Source: Pseudomonadota bacterium (GTDB lineage: Bacteria; Myxococcota_A; Polyangia; Polyangiales; Polyangiaceae). From it: DNA of 64,000 bases. A program made the position numbers and the translations under genes. Below, piece by piece: positions 8,889-16,446 of the stretch (the first letter of the stretch is position 1; each line of letters opens with the position of its first letter). The notes beneath the pieces are model-generated. The model did not search any database. It had not been told where the DNA came from and was given only the letters and a program-made list of their open reading frames with translations. The stretch lies in the NCBI GenBank assembly GCA_023423895.1, contig JAFAER010000208.1, positions 1-64,000 on the forward strand. Direction: 5' to 3'.

Positions 8889-9523
8889 CAAGAGTTCGAC
8901 CTGATGTTGAGCGGCGGAGTCGTCGCCGGAAGCGGGTTGCCGTCCGGACCCGGCCAACGTTCGCGGATCCCTTCATCGAGCACGAGGTACACCTGCGTCA
9001 GCGAGATCTTGTGCCTGGCGGCAGCGGCGCGCGCGGCAAGACGTTCGTGGTGCCCTCGGTCGTCTTCACGCGACCAGAGGTGCCCCTTCCAGGTGTTCGC
9101 CTGAATCGCGCGCGCTCGCTCGGCGAGCTCCGCGGTGGCGAGCTCGGCGAAGATCACGCGGCGCGTGCGTTCCGGGATCCGGAACTTGTAGTCGTCGACC
9201 TCCTCGGTCGGGATCGCGGCAGGAGGCTTCGCCGAGAGCATCGGCTTCGTCGACGCGTCGACCCGTCGCCAGAGCACGACGAGTGTGATCCCGAGCGCGA
9301 GAGCACGAACGATCCAGCCGGCCTTGGAGCGGGGCACCGCGGCGAAATCGAAGAGAGAGAAGTACACCTTCGCGCGGCGCCACTCAGGCGAGGCGCCGGC
9401 GTCGGCCTCGCTCGGCGCCCCAGCCTCGCCCGGCGCAGCAGCAGCGGGAGGCAAGCTGCTTCCCGACTCGCGCGTCGGGCCGCTCTCGTCGACGGCGCCC
9501 CGCCGGTCGCCTGTGCCGCTCAT
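8885..9523 (-). CDS. single-span membrane protein of unknown function
   Basis: A 212-aa protein with a Gly/Ala/Pro-rich N-terminus, an amphipathic region SPEWRRAKVYFSLFDF and one transmembrane helix at about residues 70-87 (GWIVRALALGITLVVLW), then a charged presumably extracytoplasmic domain rich in Arg/Glu with no recognised motif. Its stop overlaps the start of the YfhO-like gene by 4 bases, so the two proteins are probably made together and may act in one complex. The ATG at 9523 begins MSGTGDRRG. The plus-strand Gfo/Idh gene starts about 150 bp away, so the intervening DNA must carry divergent promoters. Confidence 0.65.
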   Translation of the reverse strand: MSGTGDRRGAVDESGPTRESGSSLPPAAAAPGEAGAPSEADAGASPEWRRAKVYFSLFDFAAVPRSKAGWIVRALALGITLVVLWRRVDASTKPMLSAKPPAAIPTEEVDDYKFRIPERTRRVIFAELATAELAERARAIQANTWKGHLWSREDDRGHHERLAARAAAARHKISLTQVYLVLDEGIRERWPGPDGNPLPATTPPLNIRSNSW

Positions 9524-9673
9524 CGATGGCCGATCTAAATGAGTCGCCCCGCTGGCGCAAGCGCGCGAGAGCCCTTCCGGCCGAGCCGGGCGCAGCGAGC
9601 TCGACCCGCACGATGTCCGAGAACACCGCTCTTCGGGATCGGACGTGGTGTGGTAAGCATCAACGGCCGCGTC

Positions 9674-10738
9674 ATGGGAAAGAAGCTCCGCGTCGTCCTG
9701 CTGGGTGTCGGCCGCATGGGCCGCAATCATCTCCGACTCACGAGCGAGTCCCCCGACTTCGAGCTCGTCGGTGTCGTCGACCCGGTCATGGCGGCGCGCC
9801 AGGCCTCCGGGGGCGCGTCGAGCAACGCCCCGAAGTGCTTCGCCGACATCGCTGCGTTGCAGTCGGTCGACTTCCACGCGGCCATCGTCGCGACCCCGAC
9901 GGCCACGCACCGCGACGTGGTGCTCGAGCTCGTGAAGATGAAGAAGCACGTGCTCGTCGAGAAGCCGATCGCGAGCACGTTCGCTCAGGGCAAGGAAGTG
10001 CTGCAGGCGGCGGCAGACGCAGGCGTCAAGGTCGCGGTCGGCCACGTCGAACGCTTCAATCCCGTCGTCCGCAAGCTCCGAGAGGTCATCCGCGGAGGCT
10101 GGCTCGGCGACCCGATCCACTTCAGCTTCACGCGCGTCGGCGGGTATCCGGAGACGATCCTCGAAGGAAACAACGTCCTCTTGGATCTCGCCGTCCACGA
10201 CATCGACGCGTTCCGGAGCCTCGTCGGCCCCGTTCGCGTCGAGGCGAGCATGGCGCATTCGTCGTTCCGCCCGGGGGTGCTCGATACCGCCGAGATCGTC
10301 CTCGAGTCCGCTGCGGGACCGACCGCAAGCGTCCACGTGAACTGGGTGACGCCGACCAAGATCCGCACGCTCCGGGTGACCGGTACGCGTGGCGTCTGCT
10401 TCATGGATTACATCCTCCAGAGCTGCGAGCTCCATGGCGGCAATCTGACGAAGCGCATCGAACCGTCGAGCCCCGAGAGCTTCGAGTCGATCCAGGAGCA
10501 CTATCGGACGACGGACCGCGTGACCTTCGGCGTCACGAAGGAGGAGCCCCTCCTCATCCAGCTGAAGCAGTTCGCGGCGTACCTCCGCGACGGCGACGTC
10601 GGCGAGCTCTGTCTCGGTGAAGACGCCCTCGCGGCCGTCCTCGTCGCCGAGCGCGCGATGCAGGCGGCGGCGCGAAAGACGGAGCGGCCTTCGGGCGGCG
10701 TACGGACTCCGGTCTCGACCGAATCCACGTGGCTCTGA
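9674..10738 (+). CDS. Gfo/Idh/MocA-family NAD(P)-dependent sugar dehydrogenase (GnnA/WbpB-like)
   Basis: A 354-aa oxidoreductase with an N-terminal Rossmann fold: LGVGRMGRNHL at residues 10-20, an acidic end of strand 2 (VVDP, Asp36) that favours NAD(H), and the family signature VEKPIA (Glu96-Lys97-Pro98). The C-terminal alpha/beta domain carries LAVHDIDAF, which supplies catalytic His/Asp residues. In lipid A and O-antigen pathways, members next to a DegT aminotransferase oxidise C3 of UDP-GlcNAc (GnnA) or UDP-GlcNAcA (WbpB/WlbA). A DegT gene lies 9 kb downstream. ATG 9674 fits the domain start exactly; an in-frame GTG at 9650 is an alternative. It heads the plus-strand acyl/sugar gene run. 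Confidence 0.85.
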   Translation: MGKKLRVVLLGVGRMGRNHLRLTSESPDFELVGVVDPVMAARQASGGASSNAPKCFADIAALQSVDFHAAIVATPTATHRDVVLELVKMKKHVLVEKPIASTFAQGKEVLQAAADAGVKVAVGHVERFNPVVRKLREVIRGGWLGDPIHFSFTRVGGYPETILEGNNVLLDLAVHDIDAFRSLVGPVRVEASMAHSSFRPGVLDTAEIVLESAAGPTASVHVNWVTPTKIRTLRVTGTRGVCFMDYILQSCELHGGNLTKRIEPSSPESFESIQEHYRTTDRVTFGVTKEEPLLIQLKQFAAYLRDGDVGELCLGEDALAAVLVAERAMQAAARKTERPSGGVRTPVSTESTWL

Positions 10739-10878
10739 GTGCGTCGCGGCACGCGCTTCACGCGACGTGCCGACGGACCTCGACACGCGCCCGTCGAGGC
10801 CACGGGGACACCGCCCGCCGCGTCGCGAGGTGCCTGGCGCTGGTGTCGGGCAGCGTGGCGCTTTAGGTTCCATCGGCC

Positions 10879-11811
10879 ATGACCGCCCACGGCATCCCTG
10901 AGCTCCTCGACCACCTCGGCGCCGCCGTCCTCGCGTTCCACGGCTCGCGCGCCGCGACGTTCCATCGCCCGGTGACGCTCGACACGACCGAGGCCGGCGG
11001 GATTGCCTTCATTCGCCCCGGCTACGGCAGCGCCGAGGCGTGGACGCGAAAGACGAAGGCCTCCGTCGTCCTCTGCGGCGCCGAGCTGGCGGAGCTGTCC
11101 GATCCGCCGGAAGACAAGGCCGTCATCGTCGTCGCCGATCCGAGGCTCGAGTTCCTCCGCATCGTCCGCGCCTGGTTCGCGCCGCCGAAGCCGCCGGCGG
11201 GCATTCACCCGAGCGCGGTCATCCATCCCGAGGCGCGTATCGATCCCACGGCCCACATCGGACCGGGCTGCAACGTCGGTCGTTGCACGGTCGGCCGTGG
11301 GTCGGTGCTTCACGGGAACGTCCACCTCTACGACGGCGTTCGCATCGGCAACGACGTGACGATCCATGCGGGCGCGGTCATCGGCACGTCCGGCTTCGGC
11401 TACCAGCGCGCGCCGGACGGATCGTGGGAGCACTTCCCGCACATCGGCGGTGTCGTGATCGAAGACGACGTCGACATCGGCGCCAACGCCTGCATCGACC
11501 GCGGCACGCTCGCAGACACCGTCGTGAAGCGAGGGGCGAAGATCGACAACCTCGTCCACATCGCTCACAACGTCGTCGTCGGGGAACACGCGGTGATCAT
11601 CGGCACCGCTCAGGTGGCCGGCAGCGTCGTCATCGGCGACCACGCGTGGATCGCGCCGAGCGCGACCATCATCGACAACGTCCGCGTGGGGCGCGAAGCG
11701 ACGGTCGGGCTCGGCTCCGTCGTAGTGAAGGACGTCCCCGACTTCGCGAAGACCATGGGCCCGGCCGCGACGCTGCTGCCCGAGAGATTCTGGAACAAGC
11801 CTCGGAGCTGA
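10879..11811 (+). CDS. LpxD-type UDP-amino-sugar N-acyltransferase (first copy)
   Basis: A 310-aa left-handed beta-helix acyltransferase. Residues 1-105 match the LpxD non-repeat domain (PF04613 pattern, ending VADPRLEFLRIVRAWF). Hexapeptide repeats start at IHPSAVIHPEARIDP. The LpxD-type catalytic His lies in NLVHIAHN (His230), and GTSGFGYQR resembles the acyl/nucleotide site of LpxD. The known family reaction is transfer of a 3-hydroxyacyl group from acyl-ACP to the 2-NH2 of a UDP-glucosamine derivative. A second LpxD-like gene lies at 21 kb, and neither copy is in an lpxA/fabZ/lpxB cluster here. It could therefore be the cell's LpxD or a paralogue acylating another amino sugar; the acyl-group genes downstream favour the latter. 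Confidence 0.8.
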   Translation: MTAHGIPELLDHLGAAVLAFHGSRAATFHRPVTLDTTEAGGIAFIRPGYGSAEAWTRKTKASVVLCGAELAELSDPPEDKAVIVVADPRLEFLRIVRAWFAPPKPPAGIHPSAVIHPEARIDPTAHIGPGCNVGRCTVGRGSVLHGNVHLYDGVRIGNDVTIHAGAVIGTSGFGYQRAPDGSWEHFPHIGGVVIEDDVDIGANACIDRGTLADTVVKRGAKIDNLVHIAHNVVVGEHAVIIGTAQVAGSVVIGDHAWIAPSATIIDNVRVGREATVGLGSVVVKDVPDFAKTMGPAATLLPERFWNKPRS

Positions 11812-11861
11812 GGAGCCCTGCCCAGGAAGCGAACCAGGGAGCAGGCAGACATGGAGCTGAA

Positions 11862-12587
11862 ATGGAGCTGACCGATCGCGTCGTCGTCGTCACCGGTGCT
11901 GCGGGCGGGATCGGGCGCGCCATCGTCGAGCGTCTCCTCCAGGCGGGCGCGCGAGTCGGCGCCATCGACAAGGTGCCGTGCGCCTTCGACGGCGCGCTCT
12001 CGCTCGAGGCAGACGTCCGCGATCCCGCCGCTGTAGCGGCTGCGGTCGACCGGATCGCCGCCGAATACGGCCGGCTCGACGGCGTCGTCAACAACGCCGC
12101 GATCCTGCGCGACGGAGCGCTGGTGAAGCTGACGCGCGGAGGCATCGACACGCTCGACCTCGACAGCTGGAACGACACGCTGCAGACGAACCTGACAGGG
12201 ACGTTCCTCGTCACTCGCGCCGCGATCACGCACATGATCCGCGCCAAGTCGAAAGGCGCCATCGTGAACCTTTCATCGATCTCGCGTCGTGGCAACGCAG
12301 GGCAATCGGCCTATGCCGCGACGAAGGCCGCGGTCGATGCGCTCACGCGCACCTGGGCCGAAGAGCTCGCGTTCTTCAAGATCCGCGTCGTCGCGATCGC
12401 GCCCGGCCTCGTCGACACGCCGATGTACCGGAGCATCCCCGAAGCCCGCGCCAAGACGTACATGCAACGGATCCCTGCGGGGCGCATCGGTCTCCCGGAC
12501 GACATTGCGAAGATGGTCCTCGCGGTCTTCGACAACGACTACGTCAACGGGACGACCCTCGAGGTCGACGGCGGCTTCAAGTTCTGA
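11862..12587 (+). CDS. short-chain dehydrogenase/reductase, FabG-like (SDR 1)
   Basis: A 241-aa classical SDR. The cofactor loop TGAAGGIG is at residues 11-18, NNAA at 77-80, and the catalytic set is Asn110, Ser138/139, Tyr151 and Lys155 (YAATK). The C-terminus ends EVDGGFKF, as in 3-oxoacyl-ACP reductases. ATG 11862 has a GGAG five bases upstream (11853-11856); an overlapping ATG at 11851 is out of frame. It follows the LpxD-like gene by 50 bp and precedes a second SDR, so it probably acts on an acyl chain or on a sugar nucleotide in the same pathway. The absence of an Asp after strand 2 gives no clear cofactor call. Confidence 0.82.
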   Translation: MELTDRVVVVTGAAGGIGRAIVERLLQAGARVGAIDKVPCAFDGALSLEADVRDPAAVAAAVDRIAAEYGRLDGVVNNAAILRDGALVKLTRGGIDTLDLDSWNDTLQTNLTGTFLVTRAAITHMIRAKSKGAIVNLSSISRRGNAGQSAYAATKAAVDALTRTWAEELAFFKIRVVAIAPGLVDTPMYRSIPEARAKTYMQRIPAGRIGLPDDIAKMVLAVFDNDYVNGTTLEVDGGFKF

Positions 12588-12757
12588 CGGGGTCTCCCGC
12601 CGGTCGTCCGCCTGAGCGCGTCCGCCCTGGGCGCGTCCGTCTGGCGCGTCCGCCTGAGCGCGTCCGCCTCCCCCTCGAACGAAGGCCCGCACCGGCGCTT
12701 TCGACGACGGCAGGGGCTCGCCAAGGCCGGCCCGCTCGACTAGGCTCCAGCCCCGTC
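12588..12757 (+). repeat. imperfect 13-15 bp tandem repeat between two SDR genes
   Basis: At about 12605-12670 the intergenic DNA holds four to five copies of a unit reading gtccgcctgagcgc, with variants (gtccgccctgggcgc, gtccgtctggcgc). No open frame uses it. The copies begin at GTCCG and are 13-15 bp apart, so the array is degenerate rather than perfect. It separates two co-directional SDR genes that would otherwise be neighbours in an operon. Confidence 0.7.
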
Positions 12758-13486
12758 ATGGCTCAGGAATCTTCTTCGAAGACCGTGGTCATCACTGGGG
12801 TCACGAGCGGCATCGGCAAGGCCGTTGCCGAGCGACTCGTCGGCAGCGGGCATCGCGTCGTCGGGCTCGCGCGGTCGAAGGAGAAGCTGGACGCCTTCGC
12901 CGCTGCGCATCCGGACAAGATCCTTCCCTTCGTCTGCGACGTCCGCGACGCGGCGCAGGTGAAAGCTACCGTCCAGGACGTCGTCGCCAAGGTCGGCACC
13001 GTGGACGCGCTCGTCAACAACGCCGGCCTTCTCAAGTTCAGCGCGACGCACGATCTCTCCGACGCGGACCTCCTCGCGCAGGTCGAGACGATCCTCCTCG
13101 GGACGATCTACATGACGCGTGCCTTGCTGCCGACGTTCATCGCCCAGAACCGCGGGCTCGTTCTGAACCTCGGCTCCGTGAGCGGACAGAAGGCCTCGCC
13201 GAAGATGGCCGCCTACGGCGCCGCCAAGGCCGGCGTCGAGAACTTCACGAAGTCGATCGCCCTCGAGTACGCGGACAAGAACATCCGCGCCATCACGATC
13301 TGTCCCGGGACGATCGAGACGGGGCTGATGGACAAGATGATGTTCGCGATGATCGGCAAGAAGGTGCCCATGAAGCGCATCGGTCAGCCGCGCGAGATCG
13401 CCGGCCTCGTCGAGTTCCTCTTGTCCGAAGACGCGGCCTACATGACCGGATCCTCGGTCGTGGTCGACGGCGGCGTCGGTCTCTGA
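12758..13486 (+). CDS. short-chain dehydrogenase/reductase (SDR 2)
   Basis: A 242-aa classical SDR with TGVTSGIG at residues 13-20, an Arg39 after strand 2 (GLARS) that suggests NADP(H), NNAG at 87-90, and the catalytic Ser140, Tyr153 and Lys157 (YGAAK). The C-terminus VVDGGVGL is of the FabG-like family. The protein is clearly different from SDR 1 (under half identical by eye), so it is not a recent duplicate. It lies 30 bp upstream of the acyl carrier protein gene. The pairing suggests reduction of an ACP-bound beta-keto intermediate, though a sugar substrate is not excluded. Confidence 0.82.
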   Translation: MAQESSSKTVVITGVTSGIGKAVAERLVGSGHRVVGLARSKEKLDAFAAAHPDKILPFVCDVRDAAQVKATVQDVVAKVGTVDALVNNAGLLKFSATHDLSDADLLAQVETILLGTIYMTRALLPTFIAQNRGLVLNLGSVSGQKASPKMAAYGAAKAGVENFTKSIALEYADKNIRAITICPGTIETGLMDKMMFAMIGKKVPMKRIGQPREIAGLVEFLLSEDAAYMTGSSVVVDGGVGL

Positions 13487-13516
13487 AAGCGTATCGATCG
13501 AAGAGCGGTGACGAGA

Positions 13517-13756
13517 ATGTCCATGGTCGTCGACAAGGTCAAAGCAGCATTCGTCTCGGCGTTCGGCGTCGACCCCGAGAAGTTCAACGTCGAGATGATG
13601 CCGGAAGACATCCAGGGGTGGGACTCGCTCGGTCACCTCACCCTCGTGACCGCCCTGCAGGAGCAGTTCGGCCTCGAGTTCGAGGTGAACGAGGTCATGG
13701 ACATGGACAGCGTGAAAAAAGTCGTCTCGATCTGCGAGTCCAAGACGGCGTCCTGA
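13517..13756 (+). CDS. acyl carrier protein
   Basis: A 79-aa four-helix carrier protein with the phosphopantetheine attachment motif WDSLGHL (Ser37) and an acidic helix II/III (EFEVNEVMDMDSVKKVV). It is not the primary AcpP sequence (no DSLDTVELVMA), so it is a pathway-dedicated ACP. ATG 13517 was chosen; GTG 13508 and ATG 13523 are in frame and almost equally possible. It is flanked by an SDR and an AMP-dependent ligase and precedes LuxE/LuxC, so it most likely carries the acyl group that these enzymes load, reduce or transfer. Confidence 0.88.
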   Translation: MSMVVDKVKAAFVSAFGVDPEKFNVEMMPEDIQGWDSLGHLTLVTALQEQFGLEFEVNEVMDMDSVKKVVSICESKTAS

Positions 13757-13783
13757 GCCGTCGTCGCCCCACCGCATCGAGCC

Positions 13784-15319
13784 GTGAACGCAGCGACCTG
13801 GCTCCTCGAAGGCTCCGAGCGACGACCTGACGAGCTCGCCTTCGCGCAGCAGGGGAAATACCTGACCCATCGCGAATGGCGCGAGCGGGTCCTCGCGGTC
13901 GCCGCCTACCTCCGCGCGAGCGGCGTCGAGCCCGCGGACCGTGTTGCTTCGATCGCAGCGAACGGTCCCGACGCGGCCGCCGTCCTCGTCGGCACGATGC
14001 TCGTGGGAGCCACAGCCGTCCCGCTCCCGGCGAGCGATCCCGCGCCCAGGCTCGGTCGGATGCTCGCGCGCGCGAAGCCGGCCGCGATCTTCGCCGATGG
14101 ACGCGCCGCGACCGTCGCCAAGGAGCTCGCGCCGAACGCCATCGTCTTCGGCCTCGCCGAGATCGCCGCGGCGTCCGCTTCGAGCGCGGCCCCCGCGAGA
14201 GGCGCGAGGGGCGCGAGCACCGCGCCAGACGATCCCGCGCTGGTGCTGTTCACGTCCGGCAGCACCGGAGAACCTCGGGGCGTCGTCCTCTCTCACGAGA
14301 ACATCGTCGCGAACACGACGTCGATCCTGGCCAGCCTGCCGATCCGCGAGACCGATCGGATGATGGCGGTCCTGCCGTTCTACTACTCGTTCGGCGCGTC
14401 CGTCCTCTTCACGCACGTTCGCGCGGGCGCGGGCATCGTGGTCAACAATCAGTTCATGTTCGCAGACCGCGTCCTCGAAGAGATGGTGCGCGAGCAGTGC
14501 ACGACCTTCGCCGGCGTGCCGAGCACCTACCAGCTCCTCCTCCGGCGCTCGAGCCTCCCGAAGATGACGTTCCCGCATCTTCGGTACGTTCAGCAGGCGG
14601 GTGGACGCCTGCCGCCCAACTTCGTCCGCGAGCTCGCCGAACGGCTTCCACACGTCGAGATCTGGCTCATGTACGGTCAGACCGAGGCGACGGCGCGGCT
14701 CTCGTGCCTCGATCCCGCTCGCCTGGCGGACAAGGCGCACACCATCGGCCGGCCGATCCCGGGCGTGACGTTGGAGATCGTTCGTCCGGACGGGACGCCT
14801 GCCCCGCAGGGCGAGATCGGCGAGCTCGTCGCGCGTGGCAAGAACATCGGCCTCGGGTACCTCGACGAGCCCGAGGCGACCGCAGAGACGTTCGTGGACG
14901 GATCGCTCCGGACGGGCGACCTCGGCAAGGTGGACGAGGACGGGTTCTTCGTCCTCGTCGATCGTGCGAAAGACTTCCTCAAGTGTGCCGGCTACCGCGT
15001 CGCGATGAAGGAAATCGAGGACGTGCTCGTCACGTTTCCCGGGGTCGTCGAGGCGGCCGTCGTCGGGATCCCGGACGACCTCCAGGGAGAGGCCGTGCAA
15101 GCCTTCATCGTCCACCCCCGGGGCGACGATGCACGCAAGGACCTCGAGTCCCATTGCAAGCGCGCGCTCCTGCCTCACGTCCAGCCGCGGGTCACCGTCT
15201 TCGTCGACAGCCTTCCCAAAACGGCCGCCGGCAAGCTCGCGCGCGAGAAGTTGCGCTCGATGACCAGCACGAGCACGAGCACGAGCACGAGCCCAGGCAC
15301 GAGGAACGAGCCGTCATGA
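13784..15319 (+). CDS. AMP-dependent acyl-CoA/acyl-ACP synthetase
   Basis: A 511-aa ANL-superfamily adenylating enzyme. The AMP/P-loop motif TSGSTGEPRGVVLSHEN lies at about 155-171, followed by YGQTEAT, then RTGDLGKVDEDGF with its ribose-binding Asp, and finally the catalytic lysine in LPKTAAGKLAREKL near the C-terminus. It activates a carboxylic acid as acyl-AMP and transfers it to CoA or a carrier; the adjacent ACP gene (27 bp upstream) makes the carrier a likely acceptor. The last 20 residues include a Thr-Ser run coded by a small tandem repeat (agcacg units, about 15263-15292). The start is a GTG. Its stop overlaps the luxE-like start as ATGA. Confidence 0.88.
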   Translation: MNAATWLLEGSERRPDELAFAQQGKYLTHREWRERVLAVAAYLRASGVEPADRVASIAANGPDAAAVLVGTMLVGATAVPLPASDPAPRLGRMLARAKPAAIFADGRAATVAKELAPNAIVFGLAEIAAASASSAAPARGARGASTAPDDPALVLFTSGSTGEPRGVVLSHENIVANTTSILASLPIRETDRMMAVLPFYYSFGASVLFTHVRAGAGIVVNNQFMFADRVLEEMVREQCTTFAGVPSTYQLLLRRSSLPKMTFPHLRYVQQAGGRLPPNFVRELAERLPHVEIWLMYGQTEATARLSCLDPARLADKAHTIGRPIPGVTLEIVRPDGTPAPQGEIGELVARGKNIGLGYLDEPEATAETFVDGSLRTGDLGKVDEDGFFVLVDRAKDFLKCAGYRVAMKEIEDVLVTFPGVVEAAVVGIPDDLQGEAVQAFIVHPRGDDARKDLESHCKRALLPHVQPRVTVFVDSLPKTAAGKLAREKLRSMTSTSTSTSTSPGTRNEPS

Positions 15320-16446
15320 CCGCGGAAACGAGCACCGATCACGAGATCCTCGCGTTGATCGAGCACGAGCAGTTCCGCCTCGACCCGGTCGAGAAGGAGC
15401 AGCGGCTCTGCACGGTCCTGAGTCATCAGGTGGCCCGCCATGCCGCCGCGCTTCCTGCATTCGCGCGCCTCGTCGATCGGCTCGGCTTCGGTCCCGGCCC
15501 GCACCGTCGCTACGAGGACATCCCCTGGGTCCACGTCTCGGCGTTCAAGAAGTTCGAGCTCCGGACCGTTCCGGCCGACAAGATCGTCCGCGTCGTCACC
15601 TCGAGCGCGACCACGAGCGGCACCCCGAGCAAGATCCACATCGACAAGCCGACGAGCTTTCGTCAGTCGAAGGCGCTCGCGGCGACACTCACGGACGTCC
15701 TCGGAAAGACGCGCCGACCGTACCTCGTGCTCGACGCGGCAGAGTCGAACGCCGCCGCGAGCAGCCTGAGCGCACGCGGCGCCGCCATTCGCGGACTGTT
15801 ACCGTTCGCGTCGGAGGTCACGTATGCGCTCGACCTCCAAGGCACGACGCTCGTCCCGAACGAGGGCCGGATCCGCACGTTCTTCGACAAGAACGCCGGC
15901 AAGTCTCCCCTGCTCTTCGGGTTCACGTACATCGTGTGGAGCGTCGTGCTCGAACAGCTCGGGAACGCGGGCGTCTCCTTCGGTCCCGCACCCGGGGCGA
16001 TGCTGCTCCATAGCGGCGGGTGGAAGAAGCTGACGGAGCTCGCGGTGGAGAAAGACACCTTCGCCGCGAAGGCCGCGCGCGTCTTCGGCATGCAGGCGAG
16101 CCACGTGCTCGACTTCTACGGGATGGCCGAACAGGTCGGAGTCGTGTTCGTCGACTGCATCGCCGGCAACAAGCACCCGCCAGACTTCGCCGACGTTCTG
16201 CTCCGGGATCCGCTCACGCTCGAGCGCGTCGGGCCCGGCCAGGCCGGTCTCATCGAGGTCCTCAGCGTCCTGCCGGAGAGCTATCCGGGCCAGGCGCTGC
16301 TCACGGACGACGTCGGCATTCTCGTCGGCGAGGACGGTTGCGCATGCGGCCGCCGCGGGCGCCACTTCCGCATCCGGTCGCGCGTGGCGCAAGCCGAAGT
16401 TCGTGGCTGCGGTGACACCTTCGCGGCAAAGCGAGTCGTCGGATGA
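15316..16446 (+). CDS. LuxE-family acyl-protein synthetase
   Basis: A 376-aa member of the LuxE acyl-protein synthetase family (PF04443), a compact relative of the adenylating enzymes. In luminous bacteria LuxE activates a fatty acid as acyl-AMP and passes it to a Cys of LuxC. Family features are an N-terminal helical region with HVSAFKKFEL, a Ser/Thr-rich ATP loop TSSATTSGTPSKI, and DFYGMAEQVGVVFVDC. It starts within the stop of the ligase gene (ATGA, 15316-15319) and ends in an ATGA overlap with the luxC-like gene, so all three are translationally coupled. There is no luxA, luxB or luxD nearby, so a role in surface-polymer acyl chemistry rather than light is inferred. Confidence 0.83.
   Translation: MTAETSTDHEILALIEHEQFRLDPVEKEQRLCTVLSHQVARHAAALPAFARLVDRLGFGPGPHRRYEDIPWVHVSAFKKFELRTVPADKIVRVVTSSATTSGTPSKIHIDKPTSFRQSKALAATLTDVLGKTRRPYLVLDAAESNAAASSLSARGAAIRGLLPFASEVTYALDLQGTTLVPNEGRIRTFFDKNAGKSPLLFGFTYIVWSVVLEQLGNAGVSFGPAPGAMLLHSGGWKKLTELAVEKDTFAAKAARVFGMQASHVLDFYGMAEQVGVVFVDCIAGNKHPPDFADVLLRDPLTLERVGPGQAGLIEVLSVLPESYPGQALLTDDVGILVGEDGCACGRRGRHFRIRSRVAQAEVRGCGDTFAAKRVVG

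Noticed and set aside
12740..15178. 812-codon minus-strand frame across the SDR, ACP and ligase genes
   Set aside because: The plus-strand frames there have all conserved motifs. The minus frame is Arg/Glu/Asp/Val-rich without any motif.
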